Below are positions 50,094 to 60,024 of a stretch of DNA of 64,000 bases, piece after piece. The stretch is taken from assembly GCA_029226975.1 (NCBI GenBank), contig JAQXZB010000015.1:20222-84221 (forward strand), read 5' to 3'. Within the stretch, counting starts at the first letter, position 1, and each line of letters begins with the position of its first letter. Below the pieces are notes generated by a model. The model ran no database searches and was not told where the DNA came from. It saw nothing but the letters and a program-made list of their open reading frames with translations. This DNA is from Clostridiales bacterium (lineage in GTDB: Bacteria > Bacillota > Clostridia > UBA1381). A program made the position numbers and the translations under genes.

Positions 50094-51203
50094 ATGAGGA
50101 TAAGCGCGGTAATTTGCGAATACAATCCGTTTCATAACGGACATAAATATCAGATAGAGAAAATGAAGGAGTACTCAGACGCGGTCATTGCGGTAATGAG
50201 CGGCCCCTTTGTGCAAAGGGGAGAGGCGGCAATAACCGATAAATTTACCCGGGCGGAGATTGCGGCAAGAAACGGAGCGGACTTGGTGGTCGAGCTGCCG
50301 GCTTTGTATGCCATGTCCTCGGCGCGAGACTTTGCATGGGGAGCTGTGAGCCTTATTGAAAAAACGGGCGCGGTCGATATGCTGGTATTCGGAAGCGAGA
50401 GCGGAGATATAAATAAGCTTACAAGCGCGGCAGAACTTATCTATAACGAGCCTGATGAGGTGTCGGAAAAAATACAAGGGCTAATGGCAGAGGGCGTTTC
50501 ATATCCGGCGGCAAGGGAGGCGGCGTTTGAAGGACTTATCGAGCCGGAGCTGCTTTCGGGAGCGAATAATATACTGGCTGTCGAATATATTCGTGCGCTT
50601 ATGAGCATTAAAAGCTCTGTAAAGCCCGTTACCTTAAAGCGCACAAGTACGGACAAAATGATAAGTGCCCATAAAATACGAAAAAAGCTGCTTTCGGGAG
50701 AGGATATAAGCGCATATGTGCCGGAGGGAAATTTTAAAATTTACAGAACAGAGCTTCTCGATACTGCCGTTACGGCGGCTTTAAGGCTTATGAGCCCTCA
50801 GGAATTGGCACAGATAAGAGATGTAAGCGAGGGATTGGAAAATCGAATAAAAAGAGCCGCCCAAAACCATGCTTCTTTGGGAGAAATCCTTGATGAGGTA
50901 AAAACAAAGCGTTATACCATGAGCCGTTTAAAGCGGATAATGCTTTCGGCGCTTTTGGGCATTAAAAAGGATTTTGCGCCGCCCATGGAATATTTAAGAG
51001 TGCTTGCCATAGGAGAGAGGGGAGCGGAGGTGTTAAAAGAGATAAAAAAGACCTCAAAGCTGCATATAATAACCAAGGCGGCAGATTATCAGAGGGACGA
51101 TTTGCTCTTTTGCATGGACCTTAAAGCCCAGGATTTATTTGCACTGTGCGCAAAAATGCCGGGCAAAGAGGACTTTAGACGCAGTCCGTATGTTATAAAA
51201 TAA
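50094..51203 (+). CDS. tmcAL: tRNA(Met) cytidine acetate ligase TmcAL
   Basis: Uses acetate and ATP to acetylate the wobble cytidine of elongator tRNA-Met (the YlbM family of Bacillota). The 369 residues start with the nucleotidyltransferase signature E-Y-N-P-F-H-N-G-H-K-Y near 9-19, then M-S-G-P-F-V-Q-R-G-E near 35 and a later S-A-H-K-I-R near 196. The C-terminal helical half is complete. AAAGGAGC precedes the ATG. It is transcribed alone, divergently from iscSU. Confidence 0.92.
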   Translation: MRISAVICEYNPFHNGHKYQIEKMKEYSDAVIAVMSGPFVQRGEAAITDKFTRAEIAARNGADLVVELPALYAMSSARDFAWGAVSLIEKTGAVDMLVFGSESGDINKLTSAAELIYNEPDEVSEKIQGLMAEGVSYPAAREAAFEGLIEPELLSGANNILAVEYIRALMSIKSSVKPVTLKRTSTDKMISAHKIRKKLLSGEDISAYVPEGNFKIYRTELLDTAVTAALRLMSPQELAQIRDVSEGLENRIKRAAQNHASLGEILDEVKTKRYTMSRLKRIMLSALLGIKKDFAPPMEYLRVLAIGERGAEVLKEIKKTSKLHIITKAADYQRDDLLFCMDLKAQDLFALCAKMPGKEDFRRSPYVIK

Positions 51204-51222
51204 CAATTTTTCGACATTATTC

Positions 51223-51251
51223 TTGCATACACATCTCTGCTATGCTATAAT
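51223..51251 (+). promoter_or_regulatory. Promoter of the membrane phosphoesterase gene
   Basis: TTGCAT (51223-51228), 17 bases, TATAAT (51246-51251). Confidence 0.75.
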
Positions 51252-51283
51252 TAACCGGTAATATTTAATAAGGAGCTTTTAAA

Positions 51284-52447
51284 ATGATTGCTTTAGCTGT
51301 TTTACCGGTTTATCTTCTGCTGGCATTTTATATCTTTATAAGGAGCTTAAAATGGCTCAGAGCCATGCGTTTAAGGCACAGGCTTGTTCCGTATATTTAC
51401 GGCGCATTTTTGCTGCTTATGGCGTTTACGCCCTTAGAGGCGTTTTTGATAAGAACAGAGCCCTTGCATCGTTGGCTTGCCAATGTGTCAAATTACTGGC
51501 TCGGAGTGCTTTTGTATATGCTTTTGGCACTTGCGGTAACTGATATTATAAGGCTGATTGTGCGCTTTACGCCAAAAAAGCATATATTAAAATCCGTAAA
51601 GGCGCATATAGCGGCGGGTTGGGCAGTAACGGCACTTGTCGCTTTAATAACGGTTTACGGAGTGATAAATGCGGGAAATATAAAGGTAAAAAGCTATTCG
51701 GTGGATGTGGATAAGCCAGGAGAGGATATTCATGCGGTGCTTATCGCGGATTTGCATATGGGCTACAGCGTGGGTGTGCCGCTTATGCAGCAGATGGCGG
51801 ATAAGATAAACGCGCAAAATCCCGATATTGTATTTTTAGCCGGGGATATTTTCGATAATGATTATGAGTCCATGGACGATCCCGAAGCACTTATAAAGGT
51901 ATTCCAATCAATAAAAAGCAAATACGGAATATACGCCTGCTGGGGAAACCATGATGTAAGCGAGAAAATTCTCGCCGGATTTACCTTCGGCGGGGTACAT
52001 ACCGGTGATGCGAGAATGACAGATTTTCTTGAAAGAGCCGGAATAACGCTTTTAAATGACGAAAGTGTGCTTATAAACGACAGCTTCTATGTGGCGGGAA
52101 GAAACGATACAAGAAAAGCCAAAAAGGAAGAAAACTACAGGAAAACTCCGGCAGAGCTTATGGAGGGACTGGATAAGGAAAAGCCGATAATCGTAATTGA
52201 CCATGAGCCGGCAGAGCTTAGTGAGCTTGCCGAAAGCGGCGCGGACGTGGACTTGTGCGGACATACTCATGACGGACAGGTATTTCCGGGCAATCTTACA
52301 ATAAATCTGTTTTGGGAAAATGCCTGCGGGTATCTTAAAAAAGGCAATATGCACAATATCGTAACCTCTGGTGTAGGACTGTTCGGACCGAATATGCGGG
52401 TGGGAACGGACAGCGAGATATGCGTAATCGACATAAACTGCCGCTGA
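51284..52447 (+). CDS. Membrane-anchored metallophosphoesterase (YkuE-like)
   Basis: A calcineurin-type phosphoesterase of 387 residues. The first 130 residues contain about four hydrophobic helices, so the enzyme is membrane-bound. The catalytic domain (about 145-385) has all dimetal motifs: I-A-D-L-H near 157, A-G-D-I-F-D near 187, W-G-N-H-D near 222, D-H-E-P near 307 and C-G-H-T-H near 325. Whether it faces outward is uncertain. Similar proteins act on lipid or nucleotide phosphates. AAGGAGC precedes the ATG. Confidence 0.9.
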   Translation: MIALAVLPVYLLLAFYIFIRSLKWLRAMRLRHRLVPYIYGAFLLLMAFTPLEAFLIRTEPLHRWLANVSNYWLGVLLYMLLALAVTDIIRLIVRFTPKKHILKSVKAHIAAGWAVTALVALITVYGVINAGNIKVKSYSVDVDKPGEDIHAVLIADLHMGYSVGVPLMQQMADKINAQNPDIVFLAGDIFDNDYESMDDPEALIKVFQSIKSKYGIYACWGNHDVSEKILAGFTFGGVHTGDARMTDFLERAGITLLNDESVLINDSFYVAGRNDTRKAKKEENYRKTPAELMEGLDKEKPIIVIDHEPAELSELAESGADVDLCGHTHDGQVFPGNLTINLFWENACGYLKKGNMHNIVTSGVGLFGPNMRVGTDSEICVIDINCR

Positions 52448-52610
52448 GGAAATCTGTCGAAAAATCCAATCACTGCTCGAAAAAGGAACATAAATTTACG
52501 CATTATACACAAAAAAGAAAAAATCTTAAAAATTTAAAGGGTTTTTGACCTAAAACGGAGTATTATTATTTTGATGTATACTCGATTGTTTCTTTGAGAG
52601 GAGGAGGCAC

Positions 52611-54404
52611 ATGGGCGGATTTATTCCGGAGGACATTATCTCCGAGATATGCGGCGCGAACGATATAATTGACTATGTTTCCCAGTACACTGTCTTAAAA
52701 CGCACCGGACGCGATTATACGGGTCTTTGCCCGTTTCACCATGAGAAAAGCCCCTCCTTTCATGTTAATCAGGAAAAACAGATATTTCACTGCTTCGGCT
52801 GCGGAGCGAGCGGTAATCTTGTGCAGTTTGTAATGCGCACCCAGAACTTGGATTTTAGGGAAGCGATGCAGCTGTTGGGCGACAGAGCCGGGATTGCCAT
52901 TTCCGAGGAGGGCGTTTCCGATAAGGGGCATGAGAAGAAAAAGCGTATTCTGGAAATGAATAAAACTGCCGCAAGATTTTTCTTTTCCTGTTTAAAGGAT
53001 GAAAATTTGGGCAAAGATGCAAGAGAATACCTTTTTAAAAGACGCATTTCGCCAAAAACAATAACAGCCTACGGACTGGGCTTTGCTCCGGGGAATAAGA
53101 ACGGGCTTGTTGAGCATCTTAAAAAGGCGGGATATTCAGAAAACGAGCTTGTGGAAGCCAGCCTTGCGGTGGAGCGTGACGGGAGAATTATAGATAAGTT
53201 CCGAAACCGCGTAATGTTCCCGATTATTGACCTTAGGGGCAATGTAATAGGCTTCGGCGGCAGAGTGATGCACAATAACAAGGAAGTAAACGGCTTCAAA
53301 ATTCCCAAATACCTAAATTCCGGCGAAACGGCGGCATTTGACAAGGGTAAGAATCTGTTTTCCTTAAATTTAGCAAAAAACGAAAAATCAACGGAGCTTA
53401 TTCTCTGCGAGGGGTATATGGACGTTATATCCGTATATCAGGCGGGGGTGCATAATATTGTGGCAACATTGGGAACCGCAATAACCCCACAGCAGGCAAA
53501 GCTTATGCTTCGCTACGCCAAAGAAATCGTAATATGCTATGACAGTGATGAGGCGGGTATAAAGGCGGCGCTTCGCGCCATTGAAATCATAAACGGAGTC
53601 GGAGGAAAGTCGCGGGTAATTCAGCTTAAGGGCGCGAAAGACCCGGATGAGTACATAAACAAAAACGGCGCCGCGGCATTTCGCGATGCCGTAGGGCAGG
53701 CTTTGCCCTCAACACAGTTTAGAATATCTCTTATCAAATCAAAATACGATACCGATACCCCGGACGGCAAGGTGAAATTCTGCGCCGAGGTTGCCGAGGT
53801 GCTAAAGAGCGTGCCGGACGCGGTGGAGGTTGACGCATATATAAAGAAGGTTGCCGGAGATATTGATATATCGCCGGAGGCTATATACAGTAAGTACAGA
53901 CAGAAAAAAGGCTTTGAAAACGGACCAAAAAGCAGCAGTATAAGACGCGCGGTCAAAAAGAGCGGCACTGAGCGGGCGGAGCAGATAAACGCCACTGCGG
54001 CGCAGCTTGAGGCAGAGAAAAGAATACTTGCGCTTATGACCTCGTCAAAGAAGCTTTATAAAATTGTCAGTGCCCAGATGATCCCCAATGACTTCTCAAA
54101 GGAGGTATACCGCCGAATTGCAAGCGCGGCATACAGAAGCTATGAGGCGGGGGAGCAGCCTGAGGAGGCTATGATATTAAACGAGTTTTCGGGAAACGCT
54201 CAGCTTGAAAACGAAGCTTCATCAGTGTTTTACAACATGGAGATATACAACGGCGATGAGGCTACAGTGAGGGATTTGTTAAACACCGTAAAGCTTGAAA
54301 AGGTCAAGATGCAAATTGACACCGAAAAGGATCTTGCAAAGCTCAGTGCGCTTATTGCCAAGCGCGAGGAATTATTGCAGGAAAAAAATAAGTGGGAGGA
54401 CTAA
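52611..54404 (+). CDS. dnaG: DNA primase DnaG
   Basis: Makes RNA primers at the replication fork. The 597 residues contain the N-terminal CHC2-type zinc finger (C-P-F-H-H-E-K and C-F-G-C-G, about 41-65), the RNA polymerase/TOPRIM core with L-C-E-G-Y-M-D-V near 268 and Y-D-S-D-E-A-G near 312, and a C-terminal helicase-binding region, complete and of normal length. AGGAGGAGG precedes the ATG. It forms the classic macromolecular-synthesis pair with rpoD, which begins 4 bases after its stop. Confidence 0.96.
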   Translation: MGGFIPEDIISEICGANDIIDYVSQYTVLKRTGRDYTGLCPFHHEKSPSFHVNQEKQIFHCFGCGASGNLVQFVMRTQNLDFREAMQLLGDRAGIAISEEGVSDKGHEKKKRILEMNKTAARFFFSCLKDENLGKDAREYLFKRRISPKTITAYGLGFAPGNKNGLVEHLKKAGYSENELVEASLAVERDGRIIDKFRNRVMFPIIDLRGNVIGFGGRVMHNNKEVNGFKIPKYLNSGETAAFDKGKNLFSLNLAKNEKSTELILCEGYMDVISVYQAGVHNIVATLGTAITPQQAKLMLRYAKEIVICYDSDEAGIKAALRAIEIINGVGGKSRVIQLKGAKDPDEYINKNGAAAFRDAVGQALPSTQFRISLIKSKYDTDTPDGKVKFCAEVAEVLKSVPDAVEVDAYIKKVAGDIDISPEAIYSKYRQKKGFENGPKSSSIRRAVKKSGTERAEQINATAAQLEAEKRILALMTSSKKLYKIVSAQMIPNDFSKEVYRRIASAAYRSYEAGEQPEEAMILNEFSGNAQLENEASSVFYNMEIYNGDEATVRDLLNTVKLEKVKMQIDTEKDLAKLSALIAKREELLQEKNKWED

Positions 54405-54408
54405 AGAC

Positions 54409-55524
54409 ATGGAAGAAAACAGGGATGCTAATCTTGAGGAAAGAAAAGAGCAGATTAAAAACGAGTTGCTCGAAAAAGGTAAGAAGAAGGGCGTTCTTAG
54501 CATGAAGGCTGTCGTTACCGCTTTTTCCGAGGTGGAGGTAACGCCCGAGGAGATTGAAAGCTTCTATGACGTTCTTGAGCACGAGAAAATCGAGCTTTCC
54601 GAGGACGATATGGAAAAAGAGCTTGAGGAGATGGAGAACATCGAGGAAATCTCCAAGGAGGAGCTTGAGGACTTGTCGGTGCCGGAGGGTATAAACATAG
54701 ACGACCATGTCAAGATGTACCTAAAGGAGATAGGAAAGGTCAATCTGCTTTCGCCCGAGGAGGAAACCGAGCTTGCAAAGCGTATGGCAAAGGGCGATGA
54801 GGACGCGAAAAAACGGCTTGCCGAAGCAAACCTCAGACTGGTTGTTTCAATTGCAAAGAGATATGTCGGACGCGGAATGATGTTTTTGGACCTTATTCAG
54901 GAGGGTAATCTCGGTCTTATAAGGGCTGTGGACAAGTTCGATTACACAAAGGGATATAAATTTTCAACCTACGCAACCTGGTGGATAAGACAGGCAATAA
55001 CCCGCGCAATTGCGGATCAGGCAAGAACCATAAGAATACCGGTGCATATGGTTGAAACGATAAATAAGCTGGTAAGAGTATCAAGACAGCTTGTGCAGGA
55101 GCTGGGCAGGGAGCCGACAATGGAGGAACTTGCTCAGGGACTTAATATGTCAATAGATAAAGTAAGAGAAATTTCAAAGATTTCTCAGGAGCCGGTTTCT
55201 CTCGAAACGCCCATAGGCGAGGAGGAGGACAGCCATTTGGGTGACTTTATACCCGATGACGACGCTCCCGCACCCTCTGAAGCTGCAAGCTTTGTACTGT
55301 TAAAGGAACAGCTAAACGATGTTCTAAAAACGCTGACCAGCCGGGAGGCGAAGGTTTTAAAGCTGCGCTTCGGACTGGAGGACGGCAGACAAAGGACGCT
55401 TGAAGAGGTCGGCAAGGAATTTGACGTAACAAGAGAAAGAATAAGACAGATAGAGGCAAAGGCGTTAAGAAAGCTCAGACATCCGTCAAGGAGCAAAAAG
55501 CTTAAGGATTTTCTTGACACCTAA
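54409..55524 (+). CDS. rpoD: Primary RNA polymerase sigma factor SigA/RpoD
   Basis: The housekeeping sigma factor, 371 residues as in Bacillus subtilis. Region 1.1 (about 5-80, acidic) is followed by region 1.2 at V-K-M-Y-L-K-E-I-G, region 2 with [10 protein letters not shown] near 165 and Y-A-T-W-W-I-R-Q-A near 195, region 3, and region 4 with [16 protein letters not shown] near 330. ATG 54409 follows GGAGGAC at the end of dnaG. It should recognise the consensus promoters seen throughout the window. It is followed at 11 bases by prmA. Confidence 0.97.
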   Translation: MEENRDANLEERKEQIKNELLEKGKKKGVLSMKAVVTAFSEVEVTPEEIESFYDVLEHEKIELSEDDMEKELEEMENIEEISKEELEDLSVPEGINIDDHVKMYLKEIGKVNLLSPEEETELAKRMAKGDEDAKKRLAEANLRLVVSIAKRYVGRGMMFLDLIQEGNLGLIRAVDKFDYTKGYKFSTYATWWIRQAITRAIADQARTIRIPVHMVETINKLVRVSRQLVQELGREPTMEELAQGLNMSIDKVREISKISQEPVSLETPIGEEEDSHLGDFIPDDDAPAPSEAASFVLLKEQLNDVLKTLTSREAKVLKLRFGLEDGRQRTLEEVGKEFDVTRERIRQIEAKALRKLRHPSRSKKLKDFLDT

Positions 55525-55535
55525 GGAGAATATAA

Positions 55536-56498
55536 ATGGATTGGATAAAGGTGACGATATATACCTCCTCGGAGGGAATAGAGCCGGTAAGCGGCAGACT
55601 CTACGATACGGGAATAACCGGTATTGAGATTGAGGACGAGCAGGATTTTAAGGATTTTCTGGAAAACAATCATCAGTATTGGGATTATGTGGACGAGGAG
55701 CTTATACGCCAAAAGGAGGGCGAAACGAGGGTCAGTGCATATGTAAGCGACAATGCCGCCGGGCATGAAACCTTAAAAGAAATACGCCGCACAATAGCAG
55801 AGCTTAAAAGCCTTGATACAGACGGTGCTTTCGGCAGGCTTGAGGTTGAGCTTGACAATATGCACGAGGACGATTGGGCAAATAACTGGAAAAAATATTT
55901 CCACCCGATGGAAATCGGAGAGAAAATTCTCATAAAGCCCGAATGGGAGGAATATAAAGAGCCTACGGACAGGATAATTTTTAATATAAATCCGGGTATG
56001 ACCTTCGGTACCGGCTCGCATTATACAACTCAGCTTTGTATTGAGGAATTGGAAAAGTATATAAGACCGGGAAGCCGTATGCTTGATTTGGGCTGCGGCA
56101 GCGGAATACTTTCCATAATATCGCTGATGCTTGGAGCGGGCGAGGCTGCGGCGGTGGACATTGATCCCAACGCCGTTGACATAGCCTACCGCAACGCCGA
56201 AATGAACGGTGTGGGCAGGGAGCATTACAAGGTATATGCCGGAAATATCGTAACGGACAAGGCTGTACAAAAAGCCCTTTTCGGAAAATATGATGTTATA
56301 TGCGCCAATATTGTGGCAGACGTTATTATCGCGCTTGCGCCGATTGTGCGCGAATATATGGCAGAGGACGCGGTGTTTATAACATCGGGAATAATAGAGG
56401 ACAGAGCAGATGAGGTTTTTCGGGTTCTTTCACAAAACGGTTTTGAGGTAATCGGTAAAAAACAGCGCAAGGATTGGGTAGCGATAGTATGCAGATAG
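55536..56498 (+). CDS. prmA: Ribosomal protein L11 methyltransferase PrmA
   Basis: Adds methyl groups to ribosomal protein L11 using S-adenosylmethionine. The 320 residues have the N-terminal substrate-binding domain (E-D-D-W-A-N-N-W-K-K near 110), then the methyltransferase fold with F-G-T-G-S-H near 155, L-D-L-G-C-G-S-G near 187, an acidic strand end V-D-I-D near 208 and a late N-I-V-A-D near 250. AAGGAGA precedes the ATG. It overlaps the next gene by 10 bases, which keeps both in the dnaG-rpoD operon. Confidence 0.95.
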   Translation: MDWIKVTIYTSSEGIEPVSGRLYDTGITGIEIEDEQDFKDFLENNHQYWDYVDEELIRQKEGETRVSAYVSDNAAGHETLKEIRRTIAELKSLDTDGAFGRLEVELDNMHEDDWANNWKKYFHPMEIGEKILIKPEWEEYKEPTDRIIFNINPGMTFGTGSHYTTQLCIEELEKYIRPGSRMLDLGCGSGILSIISLMLGAGEAAAVDIDPNAVDIAYRNAEMNGVGREHYKVYAGNIVTDKAVQKALFGKYDVICANIVADVIIALAPIVREYMAEDAVFITSGIIEDRADEVFRVLSQNGFEVIGKKQRKDWVAIVCR

Positions 56499-57508
56499 AA
56501 AACATAGGCTGCGGCGGACACAACGCATATTTAATAAAGGATGTAAAATGCGCCGTTATAGACACAGTTCCCGCAAAATATAAAGACGAATACATAGCCA
56601 ATATAGAAAAGCATACCGACAGGGTCGATTATCTTATCTGCACTCATACCTCGCCGGATTTGTCAGGCACGCTTGCGGCATTTATAAAAAGATGGCAGGA
56701 TGCCGAAATTATCGCTTCAACAGCCGGGATAAGGAATTTAAAGGTCATGCTCGATATGCCCTTTAACGAAAGCATTGCCAAGGACGGCGGTGAGCTTAGT
56801 TTGGTAGAGGACAGCCTTAAATTTATTATTACTCCCAACCTCAACTGGCCGGATACAATGATGGCAGCCACAAAAAACAGCTTATTTTCGGGCTTGATGT
56901 TTGCAGGGGGCGAGGAATATTTTGAGGAAACATTTTCTTCATACCGGCCGTTTGTAAACAGCGCACTGGAAAAGATAGGCGCACCGGCATTTATTTATCC
57001 CGCCAAAGGAGAAGTACGGGGTGCGGATATTGTTGAAAGCTACAGAGCGTGGTCAAAGCCTAAGGACACTGATACGGTGCTTGTATTATATGACAGCATA
57101 TACGGTGCTACACTGGATATGGCAAGGCTTATATGCTCGGTGTTGGAGGAGAATAAAATAGCTGCAAGGCTTTGCTTTGCACAGGATGCCGATGATACGC
57201 TTATAAACGCCTGCCGCGCACTGATTGTGGGAACTCCGACCGTAAACCGCGGCGCATCAAAAAAGGTTATGTCAGCTCTTTCGGGGCTTGACGCGGTGCG
57301 CTGCACAAGGAAGCCCGGCTTTGTGTTCGGAGCCTATGGTTGGGGCGGCGAAGGTACTTATATTGTATATAATCTGCTTAAAAATCTCAGAATGAATATG
57401 TACGAAAAGCCCTTTTTGGTGAATTTCAGGCTCGGCATCCGGGAGCGGGAAAAGCTTAAAAAGCATACGCTTGACTTTATAGAAAGCTGTTTGAGGGACA
57501 AGGATTAA
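56489..57508 (+). CDS. Flavodiiron-like protein with a degenerate diiron site
   Basis: The 339 residues have the two-domain plan of flavodiiron (FprA-type) proteins: a metallo-beta-lactamase-like part (about 1-200), then a flavodoxin with Y-D-S-I-Y-G-A-T near 196, V-G-T-P-T-V-N near 240 and Y-G-W-G-G near 275, so FMN binding is likely. Iron ligands are mostly gone: the H-x-E-x-D block reads H-T-S-P-D, the H-W-P-D block reads N-W-P-D, the S-N-D-A-F segment lacks its Asp, and the late His is Lys. It is also shorter than the usual 400 residues. It cannot be a normal O2 or NO reductase; an electron-transfer or regulatory role is a guess. ATG 56489 overlaps prmA. Confidence 0.85.
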   Translation: MQIENIGCGGHNAYLIKDVKCAVIDTVPAKYKDEYIANIEKHTDRVDYLICTHTSPDLSGTLAAFIKRWQDAEIIASTAGIRNLKVMLDMPFNESIAKDGGELSLVEDSLKFIITPNLNWPDTMMAATKNSLFSGLMFAGGEEYFEETFSSYRPFVNSALEKIGAPAFIYPAKGEVRGADIVESYRAWSKPKDTDTVLVLYDSIYGATLDMARLICSVLEENKIAARLCFAQDADDTLINACRALIVGTPTVNRGASKKVMSALSGLDAVRCTRKPGFVFGAYGWGGEGTYIVYNLLKNLRMNMYEKPFLVNFRLGIREREKLKKHTLDFIESCLRDKD

Positions 57509-57511
57509 GTT

Positions 57512-58213
57512 ATGGCGCTTTATACGATTGCAGATTTGCATCTGCCCTTGGGAAAGAATAAGCCCATGGATATTTTCGGCGCGGCATGGGAAAATTATGT
57601 TGAACGCCTTAGGGAAAACTGGCAGAGAAGGATAAAGCCGGAGGATTTGGTGGTGCTGCCCGGAGATTTTTCGTGGGCAACCTATCTTGAGGAGGCACTG
57701 GAGGATTTTCGGTTTTTAAATTCCTTAAACGGCAGAAAAATACTGCTTAAGGGAAACCATGATTATTGGTGGACAACCAAGAATAAGCTTAATTCATTTG
57801 TTAAGGAAAACGGATTTTGCGACATTGAATTTATGCATAACGGCTGTATGCGCTATGGCGATATTGCCCTTTGCGGAACGCGGGGCTGGAAAAATCCGTC
57901 CTGGGACAGTTTTAACGAACAGGACAGGAAAATATTTGACAGAGAGGTCATAAGGCTTGAGCTTTCCTTAAAAGAAGCCGCCGGAGCAGAGGAGATATAT
58001 GTGTTTGTGCATTATCCGCCGATGGCTCCTTCGGGAGAGAAAAACGAGTTTACAAGGCTTATGGAGGCGTACCCGGTTACAAAATGCTTTTACGGGCATT
58101 TGCACGGTGCCTCGCATCGCTTTGCCGTAAACGGCATTGCAGACGGGATTGAATACAGACTTGTAAGCGCGGATTATCTGAAGTTTGACCCTTATGAGAT
58201 TACAGGTGACTGA
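57512..58213 (+). CDS. Cytoplasmic metallophosphoesterase
   Basis: A 233-residue calcineurin-like phosphohydrolase. Visible motifs are I-A-D-L-H near 8, P-G-D-F-S-W near 50, K-G-N-H-D-Y-W near 85, V-H-Y-P-P near 169 and Y-G-H-L-H-G near 197, the dimetal set. The extra Trp residues after the N-H-D motif mark a clostridial subfamily of unknown substrate. It begins 3 bases after the flavodiiron-like gene and ends 2 bases before another phosphoesterase, so all are in one operon. Confidence 0.88.
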   Translation: MALYTIADLHLPLGKNKPMDIFGAAWENYVERLRENWQRRIKPEDLVVLPGDFSWATYLEEALEDFRFLNSLNGRKILLKGNHDYWWTTKNKLNSFVKENGFCDIEFMHNGCMRYGDIALCGTRGWKNPSWDSFNEQDRKIFDREVIRLELSLKEAAGAEEIYVFVHYPPMAPSGEKNEFTRLMEAYPVTKCFYGHLHGASHRFAVNGIADGIEYRLVSADYLKFDPYEITGD

Positions 58214-58215
58214 AT

Positions 58216-58728
58216 ATGAAGCTTATGTTTGCATCGGATATACACGGAAGTGCGTATTATGCCCAAAAGCTTAAGGATACATATATTAAAGAGGGTGCCA
58301 AGCGCCTTGTTTTGCTGGGGGATTTGCTCTATCATGGTCCCAGGAACGATTTGCCAAAGGATTACGCGCCCAAAAAGGTGATTGAAATATTAAATTCACT
58401 GTCGGAGGATATTCTGTGCGTGCGCGGAAACTGCGACAGCGAGGTTGACCAAATGGTTTTGGATTTCCCTGTGCTTGCGGATTATGCGGTTTTATACCTT
58501 GATGGGATAAGAGTGTATATTACGCACGGGCATATATATAATCCCCAAAATCCGCCAAAGCTTAAAAAGGGAGATATACTCATGAACGGTCATACTCATA
58601 TAAGCGCGGACGAGGAAGGGGAGATTTTCCGATATTTGAACCCGGGTTCGGTTTCAATACCGAAGTCCGGGCAAAAACCAAGCTATATGATATATGAAAA
58701 CGGCGTCTTTACAATTAAAGAGCTGTAA
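58216..58728 (+). CDS. yfcE: YfcE/MJ0936-type phosphodiesterase
   Basis: A compact metallophosphoesterase of 170 residues with A-S-D-I-H-G near 7, L-L-G-D-L-L near 36, R-G-N-C-D near 76, T-H-G-H near 112 and N-G-H-T-H near 130. The family hydrolyses phosphodiesters in vitro, but the physiological substrate is not settled. It is tightly packed between another phosphoesterase gene and tyrS (19-base gap). Confidence 0.9.
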   Translation: MKLMFASDIHGSAYYAQKLKDTYIKEGAKRLVLLGDLLYHGPRNDLPKDYAPKKVIEILNSLSEDILCVRGNCDSEVDQMVLDFPVLADYAVLYLDGIRVYITHGHIYNPQNPPKLKKGDILMNGHTHISADEEGEIFRYLNPGSVSIPKSGQKPSYMIYENGVFTIKEL

Positions 58729-58747
58729 TTACAGGAGGTTTAATAAA

Positions 58748-59965
58748 ATGGAAAACGTTTTTGACGTACTGAAGGAGCGCGGACTGCTTGCGCAGACCAC
58801 GCATGAAGAGGAAATAAGGGAGCTTCTCGGAAAGGAAAAGGTAACCTTTTATATAGGCTTTGACCCGACGGCGGACAGCCTGCACGTTGGACATTTTCTG
58901 CAGATGGTTGTAATGCGGCATATGCAGCTGCACGGACACCGTCCGATTGCGCTTGTGGGCGGAGGAACAGGTCATATAGGCGACCCGTCCGGAAGAACGG
59001 ATATGCGCCGCATGATGACAACCGAAACTATAAATCATAACTGCGAGTGCTTTAAGGAGCAGCTTTCGAGAGTTATTGATTTTTCGGATGACAAGGCAAT
59101 TATGGTAAACAATGCCGATTGGCTTTTAAATCTTAACTACATTGATTTTATACGCGACATCGGCTCACAGTTCTCTGTAAATCAGATGCTCACTGCCGAG
59201 TGCTTTAAGCAAAGGCTTGAAAAGGGACTGTCATTTTTGGAATTTAACTATATGCTTATGCAGGCGTATGATTTCCTTATGCTAAGCCGCAAATATGACT
59301 GTAAAATAGAGCTGGGCGGTGATGACCAGTGGAGCAATATCCTTGCGGGCATGAATCTTTGCAGAAGAAAGGATCAAAAGCAGGTATACGGCATGACCTT
59401 CACTCTGCTTGCGAACAGCGAGGGCAAGAAAATGGGCAAGACCGCCTCGGGCGCGGTATGGCTCGACCCGAAGAAAACCAGTCCTTATGATTTCTATCAG
59501 TACTGGGTAAACGTACAGGATGCCGATGTTATAAAATGCCTGAAGCTTCTTACCTTTGTGCCCATGGAGCAGATAAGAGAAATGGAAAAATGGGAGGGAC
59601 GCGAGCTTAATGAAGCAAAGCGTATTCTTGCCTTTGAGGTAACAAAGATGGTACATGGCGAGGAGGAGGCTCAAAAATGCAAAGCCACCGCCGAAGCCGT
59701 ATTTGCCAAGGGCGGCGTAAGCGAGGATATGCCCACAACCGTTATTCCCGATGTGGCGGGCATGGGCGTTTTGGATATGCTCGTAAAGACGGGGCTTGTA
59801 CCCTCAAAGGGTGAGGCAAGACGTCTTGTTCAGCAAAACGGTCTTTCAATAAACGATGAAAAGTTTACCGACCCTCAGGGAGTTATTTCGCCGGATATGA
59901 TAAAGGAAAACGGAATGATTATAAAGAAGGGCAAGAAAACCTTCCACAGAGTAGTAACCGAATAA
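58748..59965 (+). CDS. tyrS: Tyrosyl-tRNA synthetase
   Basis: Charges tRNA-Tyr. The 405 residues contain the class I signature H-V-G-H near 48 (after G-F-D-P-T-A-D-S-L), the tyrosine-binding Y-D-F-L and D-D-Q-W-S-N near 180-195, the K-M-G-K-T loop near 232, and a C-terminal S4 RNA-binding domain (S-K-G-E-A-R-R-L near 350). Its type is the longer TyrZ/E. coli-like form. ATG 58748 follows AGGAGG. No T-box leader can fit in the 19-base gap, so charging is not controlled at this site. Confidence 0.95.
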   Translation: MENVFDVLKERGLLAQTTHEEEIRELLGKEKVTFYIGFDPTADSLHVGHFLQMVVMRHMQLHGHRPIALVGGGTGHIGDPSGRTDMRRMMTTETINHNCECFKEQLSRVIDFSDDKAIMVNNADWLLNLNYIDFIRDIGSQFSVNQMLTAECFKQRLEKGLSFLEFNYMLMQAYDFLMLSRKYDCKIELGGDDQWSNILAGMNLCRRKDQKQVYGMTFTLLANSEGKKMGKTASGAVWLDPKKTSPYDFYQYWVNVQDADVIKCLKLLTFVPMEQIREMEKWEGRELNEAKRILAFEVTKMVHGEEEAQKCKATAEAVFAKGGVSEDMPTTVIPDVAGMGVLDMLVKTGLVPSKGEARRLVQQNGLSINDEKFTDPQGVISPDMIKENGMIIKKGKKTFHRVVTE

Positions 59966-59975
59966 TATGTATTTG

Positions 59976-60013
59976 AGGGCGCGGCAGAACTTACAAAAGT
60001 TTTGCCGCGCCCT
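59976..60013. terminator. Bidirectional terminator between tyrS and ptsI
   Basis: AGGGCGCGGCA (59976-59986) and TGCCGCGCCCT (60003-60013) form an exact 11-base stem. Confidence 0.85.
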
Positions 60014-60024
60014 TGTTAATATTA

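Noticed and set aside
58728..58748. T-box leader before tyrS
   Set aside because: The gap to the previous gene is only 19 bases, far too short for a T-box.
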